Source: Lolium rigidum (taxonomy: Eukaryota; Streptophyta; Magnoliopsida; Poales; Poaceae). Taken from it: 64,000 nt of DNA. The notes under the pieces were generated by a model. The model was not told where the DNA came from. It saw only the letters and a list, made by a program, of their open reading frames with translations, and made no database searches. Location of the stretch: assembly GCF_022539505.1 (NCBI RefSeq), contig NC_061513.1, positions 354,807,696-354,871,695 on the forward strand, written 5' to 3'. Below are positions 58,601 through 64,000 of the stretch, in pieces (the stretch's first letter is position 1; every line of letters starts with the position of its first letter). The translations under genes were made by a program, and so were the position numbers.

Positions 58601-59467
58601 CCGCGCCGCCCTAGTGTGGCGCCACCTCGTGGCCCCACTTCGTAAGTCCTCCGGTCTTCTGGAAGCTTCGTGGAAAAATAGGCCCCTGGGCGTTGATTTC
58701 GTCCAATTCCGAGAATATTTCCTTACTAGGATTTCTGAAACCAAAAACAGCAGAAAACAGCAACTGGCTCTTCGGCATCTCGTCAATAGGTTAGTGCCGG
58801 AAAATGCATAAATATGACACATAAAACATGTGAGTATCATCATAAAAGTAGCATGGAACATAAGAAATTATAGATACGTTTGGGACGTATCAAGCATCCC
58901 CAAGCTTAGTTCCTACTCGCCCTCGAGTAGGTAAACGATAACAAAGATAATTTCTGAAGTGACATGCTATCATAATCTTGATCATACTATTGTAAAGCAT
59001 ATGAAATGAATGCAGCGATTCGAAGCAATGATGAAGATAATGAGTAAACAAATGAATCATATAGAAAAGACTTTTCATGAATAATACTTTCAAGACAAGC
59101 ATCAATAAGACTTGCATAGGAGTTACTCATAAAGCAATAAATTCAAAGTAAAAGCATTGAAGCAACACAAAGGAAGATAAAGTTTCAGCAGTTGCTTTCA
59201 ACTTCAACATGTTTATCTCATGGATAATTGTCAACATAAAGCAATATAACAGGTGCAATAAGTAAACATGTAAGAATAAATGCACACAGTTGATACAAGT
59301 GTTTGCTTCTAAGATAGAAGGAATAGGCAAACTGACTCAACAAATAAAGTAAAAGATAGGCCCTTCGCAAAGGGAAGCATTGATTACTATATTTGTGCTA
59401 GAGCTTTTCATTTTGATAACAAGAAACAATTTTTTCAACGGTAGTAATAAAGCATATGAGTTATGTA
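55607..59467 (-). mobile_element. Gypsy element, 3' portion, minus strand
   Basis: 3' LTR on plus strand from TGATGCGTGTAGTTGAC (55607) to GGGACGTATCA (58892), split by a solo LTR at 56392-58083; LTR length without it is about 1.59 kb. 58893-59467 is internal 3' non-coding sequence homologous to the other TGATACGTC Gypsies and starts with the purine tract (plus GCATCCCCAAGCTTAG). The rest is cut off by a CACTA at 59468. The presumed target duplication AGAGC (55602-55606) cannot be checked. Confidence 0.8.
56392..58083 (+). mobile_element. Solo LTR inside a Gypsy LTR
   Basis: 1692 bp, TGATACGTCTCCGACG...GTAGACATCA, flanked by a perfect TGGAG duplication (56387-56391, 58084-58088). Same terminal type as the LTRs of the 18.8 kb element. 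One LTR with matching duplication means the parent was removed by LTR-LTR recombination. Confidence 0.9.
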
Positions 59468-62400
59468 CACTACAAGAAAAGTTGCCATGGCCGACGAAGT
59501 TGAAGTCGCGCCGTGGTTGCTGGTGTACCATGGCCGACGATTTTTGGTCCCTCCGTGGTGCATGTCAAAACTTTTTTTTTTCTCGTTTTTGAGGCCACCT
59601 AGCCCGACGAAAGCGGCCAAAACGTCGCGTATGGTGGCCCGGGACGTGGTGCATCTCGAAATCTCGGGTTCGCCGGCCGAGTCAACGCAAATCCGCACCG
59701 CCGAGGGATGTAGGGCCCGGATGGCAGCCTCTCTGGCATTGTTTTTTTCTCGATCGCGCCATCTCGTTCAACGTTCTCCGATAGAGCCGTTTACGATGCA
59801 GGATCATGGGTCCCGCATGTCATCCTCTATGAACCAAAATTCTTTCTATTCTTGGATTTTTTTGACCCCCTGATTTCTGGCTACTTCCTTTTTCTTTTGA
59901 TCCCTTCCCGCCTTGGAAACGTTGAGACCGCTGCTGCTAAATGGGACCCGCATGTCATCCTCTATGTGCAATCAACTTTCTTTTCTTGGAGTTTTTTTGG
60001 CACCTCAAATTTGGTCACTTGCCTTTTTCTTTCGATCCCCCGCCGCCTCTCAAACGGTGATATATACCGCTGTCGCTAACCTGGGACCCGCATGTCATCC
60101 TCTATGTACTATAAAACTTTCTTTTCTTGAATTATTTTTGGCACCTCATATTTGGTCACTTACCTTTTTCTTTCGATCCCCGCCGCCTCTCAAACGGTGA
60201 TACCGCTCGTTGCTAAATGGGACCCGCATGTCATCCTCTATGTACTATAAAACTTTCTTTTCTTGGAGTTTTTTTGGCACCTCAAATTTGGTCACTTGCC
60301 TTTTTCTTTCGATCCCTCGCCGCCTCTCAAACGGTGATACCGCTGCCGCTAACTCGGGACCCGCATGTCATCCTCTATGTACTATAAAACTTTCTTTTCT
60401 TGAATTATTTTTGGCACCTCATATTTGGTCACTTACCTTTTTCTTTCGATCTCATGCCACGTTTGAAACGTTGAGGAACCCGCAGGCTCATGGGACCCGC
60501 ATGTCATCCTCTATGTACTATAAAAGTTCATTTTCTTGGTTTTTTTTCACCCTCTGATTTTTGGCAATTTCTTTTTTCTTTTGATCCCTTGCCGCCTCTC
60601 AAACGGTGATACCGCTGCTGCTAAATGGGACCCGCATGTCATCCTCTATGTACTATAAAACTTTCTTTTCTTGAATTATTTTTGGCTCCTCATATTTTTT
60701 CACTTGCCTTTTTCTTTCGATCCCCTACCGCCTCTCAAACGGTGATACCGCTGCCTGCTAAATGGGACCCGCATGTCATCCTCTATGTACTATAAAACTT
60801 TCTTTTCTTGAATTATTTTTGGCTCCCGATATTTTTTCACTTGCCTTTTTCTTTCGATCTCATGCCACGTTTGAAACGTTGAGAGACCTGCTGGCTCATG
60901 GGACCCGCATGTCATCCTCTATGTGCTATAAAAGTTTCCTTTGTTGGATTTTTTTTCACCCTCCGATTTTTGGCTTGCCTTTTTCTTTTGATCCCCGCCC
61001 CCTTTGAAACGTTGAGTAAGTCGTTGGCTCAAGGGACCCGCATGTCATCCTCTATGTCCATCAACTTTCTTTTCTTGGATTTTTTTTCACCCCCTAATTA
61101 CTAGCTACTTTCTTTTTCTTTTGATCTCAAGCCGCATTACAAACATTGAGACCGTTGCTGCAAAATGGGACCCACATGTCATCCTCTATGTACAATAAAT
61201 CTTGGATTATTTTTGGCTCCTGATATTTGGTCACTTGCCTTTTTCTTTCGATCTCATGCCACCTTTGAAACGTTGAGTAAGCCGCTGGCTCATGGGTCCC
61301 GCATGTCATCCTCTACGAACAATAAAAGTTTCCTTTCTTGGAGTTATTTTTGACCCCTAATTTCTGGCTATTTGCCTTTTTCTTTTGATCCCCGCCCCCT
61401 TTGAAACGATGAGGACGCTCGTTGGCAGGTCGGTCCCACATGTCATCCTCTATGAACAATAAAAGTTTCCTTCGGTGGATTTATTTTTGACCCCTAATTA
61501 ATTTCTCGGCTATTTCCTTTTTTTCTTTTGATCCCCGCCGCCTTGGAATTGTTGAGAATGCCGCTGCCTCATTTTTCTTTTGGTCCCGTGCCGCCTTGGA
61601 AACGTTGAGACCGCCGCTACAAAATGGGACCCGCATGTCATCCTCTATGTACAATAAAGTTTCTTTTCTTGGATTATTTTTGGCTCCTGATATTATGTCA
61701 CTTGGCTTTTTCTTTCGATCTCATGCCGACTTTGAAACGTTGAGGATGTTGCTGCCTCATGGGTCCCGCATGTCATCCTCTCAGAACGATAAACGTTTTC
61801 TTTTCTTGTATTTTTTTACCAACTGATTTTTGGCTTTTTTTATTTTCGATCCCCTGCCGCCTTTGAAACGTTGACGACGCTGCCGGCTCATGGGTCCCCG
61901 ATGTCAGCCTCCCGTACAAGAAACATGTGATATTTTATTTTGCGTACAATAAACGTTGTATTTCGCTCTGAGCTATTGCAAACGGATAAATTAAATCTTT
62001 ATATCTACATAAACAAACTTATATGTTGAATCTCCTTGTTTTTTGTTTTTGCGAAGCATAGGACTTTCCTGTTTTTTTTTTGAGAAAAATTCGACCTTTC
62101 CTGTTTTGGAGTGGGCTGAAATTGTACGAGTCAAAAGGCCCAACGAGATAGTTCGAAGGCCCAGATGTCCAGATACAGCCCAATTGAAATCTTTCTTTTG
62201 TTGGATTTTTTTTCACACCCTGATTTCTGGCTACTTTATTTTTCTTTCGGTCCTGTGCCGCCTTGGAAGCGTTGAGAGCGCTGCTACAAAATGGGACCCG
62301 CATGTCATCCTCTATGTACAATAAAGTTTCTTTTCTTGGATTATTTTTGGCTCCTGATATTATGTCACTTGCCTTTTTCTTTCAATCTCATGCCGACTTT

Positions 62401-62860
62401 GAAACGTTGAGGAAGCTCGCTGGCTCATGGGTCCCGCATGTCATCCTCTATGAACAATAAAAGTTTCCTTTGTTGGATTTATTTTTTTCCCCTAATTTCT
62501 CGGCTATTTGCCTTTTTCTTTTGATCCCCTGCCCCTTTGAAACGATGACGACGCAGGCCGGCAAGTCGGTCCCACATGTCATTCTCTATGAACAATAAAA
62601 GTTTCCTTTGATGGATTTATTTTTGACCCTAATTAATTTCTGGCTATTTCCTTTTTCTTTTGATCCCCTGCCGCCTTGAAATAGTTGAGGATGCCGCTGC
62701 CTCATGGGTCCCGCATGTCATCCTCTCAGAAAGGTAAATGTTTCTTTTCTTGAATTTGTTTACCAACTGATTTTTGGCTTATTTTTTCTTTCGATCTCCT
62801 GCCACCTTTAAAACGTTGACGACGCTCGTCGGCTCATGGGTCCCCAATGTCGGCCTCCCC
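59468..62860 (+). mobile_element. CACTA-like element end with tandem array
   Basis: Starts CACTACAAGAAAAGTTGCC, a CACTA-type terminus, inserted in the Gypsy interior (preceding trinucleotide GTA). Subterminal repeats of 'ccatggccgacg' follow (59485-59540), then a long tandem array. No matching right terminus (CTTGTAGTG) is seen in the window, so the element extends further or is truncated; its right limit is not known. Confidence 0.6.
59800..62860 (+). repeat. ~136-bp tandem repeat array
   Basis: The core GGGACCCGCATGTCATCCTC recurs about every 131-139 bp (near 59816, 59951, 60091, 60227, 60364, 60500, 60634, 60772, 60908, 61041, 61175, 61302, 61439, 61634, 61769, then 62301, 62437, 62575, 62714), with more diverged units near 61903 and 62848 and a unique interruption about 61915-62190. 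Each unit also has TTTCTTTTCTTGG-TT, a TGCCTTTTTCTTTCGATC block and GAAACGTTGAG. Repeated short frames within it are a consequence of the repetition. Confidence 0.9.
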
Positions 62861-62869
62861 ATACCGCAA

Positions 62870-63283
62870 ATCCTCTTTCCGCAAAGGTTGTATTTCTAGA
62901 TAGATAAGGTGGATTCGAATCCGCCATGGTTCGAGCAGCATCGGGTAAGCCTTCTTGCACCGATTAATGGAAGTATTGTATAGCAAGGTCAAGACATGTG
63001 GCTCGGTGTAATGAATCTATTTGAATCATGTTGTGGGTTCAATCCGATAGTTCTCTAACGAGTCAGCCAAAATAGAAATTAAGTTTTTTTCTAAAACGGA
63101 AATACAAATTAAGATGAACACAAACATTAGTTATCATAATAGCGGATCATACATACATACTTGCTAAGAGCAAAAGCTTGCCATAGTTTTACCACCCATA
63201 CAATTAATTAGCAGTTCAGATAAGATAACCTTATATAAGTATAACTACAAATGCATTTGCTAAGGGCTCATGGGGCAACAGAA
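62870..63283. other. Unassigned DNA between array and B3-like remnant
   Basis: No gene or element end recognised. A palindromic GGTGGATTCGAATCCGCC occurs at 62909-62926. May include the 3' flank of the gene remnant. Confidence 0.4.
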
Positions 63284-63749
63284 CTAGACAACCGCGAACT
63301 TTATGACCAGCATGTCACAGCGGCATCGAAAGATCTTGACCTTCAACTTTGATCCAATGCGAAGTTTGGCACCGTCAATGAACTTTTTCCACCTGGAAGT
63401 AACAGCCAAGCGGCCATCTGTGGGACCGACGGAGTACCGTCCCTCCACGGTGAGACCTTCACTCTCCATGACGAGGGAAATCTTGCCCCTTCGGCCAGCA
63501 TTGAGATCCTTGGCGATACTTTTAGGCAATTTCTGATTCAAAGCAAGAGATACCACCAAAAATTAGTCAATGGCACCAATGCACTGAACCATGTGAGACT
63601 TTGAGCAGAGAAGACATCAAGATAAGAGCAGTTATGCTGTCATATACTCACGAACATAGCCTTCAGATGCGTCCTGGTCACCACACGGGTGGCCACAGCA
63701 ATGAGCTGAGACCTCGGTGATCTGGCTGGGGCAGGTGCAGGAGCCTGGG
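63284..63749 (-). pseudogene. Truncated B3-like DNA-binding-domain gene
   Basis: Two minus-strand exons: 63652-63749 (5'-truncated, reading ...QLIAVATRVVTRTHLKAMF) and 63284-63532 (KLPKSIAKDLNAGRRGKISL, then VGPTDGRLAVTSRWKKFIDG, then KLRIGSKLKVKIFRC to a stop). A 119-bp GT/AG intron in phase 0 (63533-63651) joins them. The order 'LPKSIAKDL', 'GKISLV', 'GRLAV--RW-KFI', 'L-IGSKLKVKIF' fits the plant B3 fold, a transcription-factor DNA-binding domain. The 5' part is cut off by the LTR starting at 63750. It could be a host gene remnant or a fragment carried by the CACTA. B3 assignment is by eye. Confidence 0.5.
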
Positions 63750-64000
63750 TGTGACGCCCCGGAACCGGTATCCTGAGGATCCCAGCGAACCCGCCAAAAT
63801 CCGCACGATATCGATTCAGAGACGCCCTCCGACACGACGTGCGCGACGAATCACACACGTGATGCCAGAGAAATTAACACGAGCGGTAACATTACAACAG
63901 GATTACAATAGAGCCCACAAGATACATATATTACAACAACGACTCCAACGAGTCAAGATACAAATATACAAGATCCGAATCATACAGAAGATCAAATACG
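63750..64000 (+). mobile_element. Start of an LTR retrotransposon (LTR 5' end)
   Basis: Begins TGTGACGCCCCGGAACCGG, the LTR start shared by several Triticeae LTR families, at an abrupt change from the B3-like exon. It runs off the window end. Superfamily not determined. Confidence 0.6.

Noticed and set aside
59463..61353. Repeated open frames such as those encoding SSSMYYKTFFSWSFFG
   Set aside because: By-product of the roughly 136-bp array; the period is not a multiple of three and no frame runs through it.
62905..62945. tRNA-like GGATTCGAATCC box
   Set aside because: A T-arm-like palindrome only; no acceptor stem, anticodon arm or A box at the right spacing.

Overview
This is nuclear DNA from a grass, most likely a member of the wheat/barley tribe (Triticeae). 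Host genes have short plant introns. The repeats are typical of that tribe: a BARE-1/WIS/Angela-type Copia element with 1.66 kb LTRs, several Gypsy elements whose LTRs begin TGATACGTCT and use a tRNA-Asp primer site, CACTA elements with CACTAGTAGAAAAAG or CACTAC(T/A)AGGAAAAG ends, Tourist-like MITEs and Helitrons. Roughly 85% of the window is mobile DNA. I found no rRNA, tRNA or CRISPR.

Left part (1-13,756) is the genic island. Two tandem, same-strand GDSL esterase/lipase paralogues (3657-10481 and 12292-13756) share a five-exon structure with identical intron phases (1,1,0,1). The first is intact, but a young, coding-competent Copia retrotransposon (4515-9429, antisense) sits in its third intron. 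The second is intact as a reading frame but has lost one residue between the catalytic Asp and His. Two Tourist-like MITEs of one family (164-450; 11832-12117) and a third MITE (2891-3092) lie around them. A decayed DNA element (about 611-2212) carries remnants of a grass repeat-associated ORF.

Middle part (13,960-52,073) is a nested transposon stack. A duplicated LINE 3' end abuts the left end of a CACTA element (15312). An Angela-like Copia element cuts that CACTA at 16354/16355. The Copia pol is broken by a Gypsy remnant (21568-23253). Its 3' LTR is split first by an 18.8 kb Gypsy element that lacks pol (26409-45256) and then by a 6.7 kb non-autonomous Gypsy element in the opposite orientation (45297-51959). 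The 18.8 kb element has itself taken in two Helitrons; the larger (about 28300-36363) carries an exon-like fragment of a Rab7-type GTPase.

Right part (52,074-64,000): a truncated Gypsy element (LTR remnant plus gag) has its gag interrupted by a 1.36 kb CACTA with a perfect 3-bp target duplication. It is then interrupted by another Gypsy element (from 55607, minus strand), whose 3' LTR contains a solo LTR (56392-58083) and whose interior is cut by a large CACTA-like element (from 59468). That element holds a roughly 136-bp tandem array (about 59800-62860). The window closes with a two-exon remnant of a B3-like DNA-binding-domain gene (minus strand), truncated by a TGTGACGCCCC-type LTR at 63750.

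I found no new host-defence or metabolic system. The most interesting items are the Helitron gene capture, the conserved hairpin in the pol-less Gypsy elements, the altered catalytic spacing in the second GDSL gene, and the well-preserved insertion histories.
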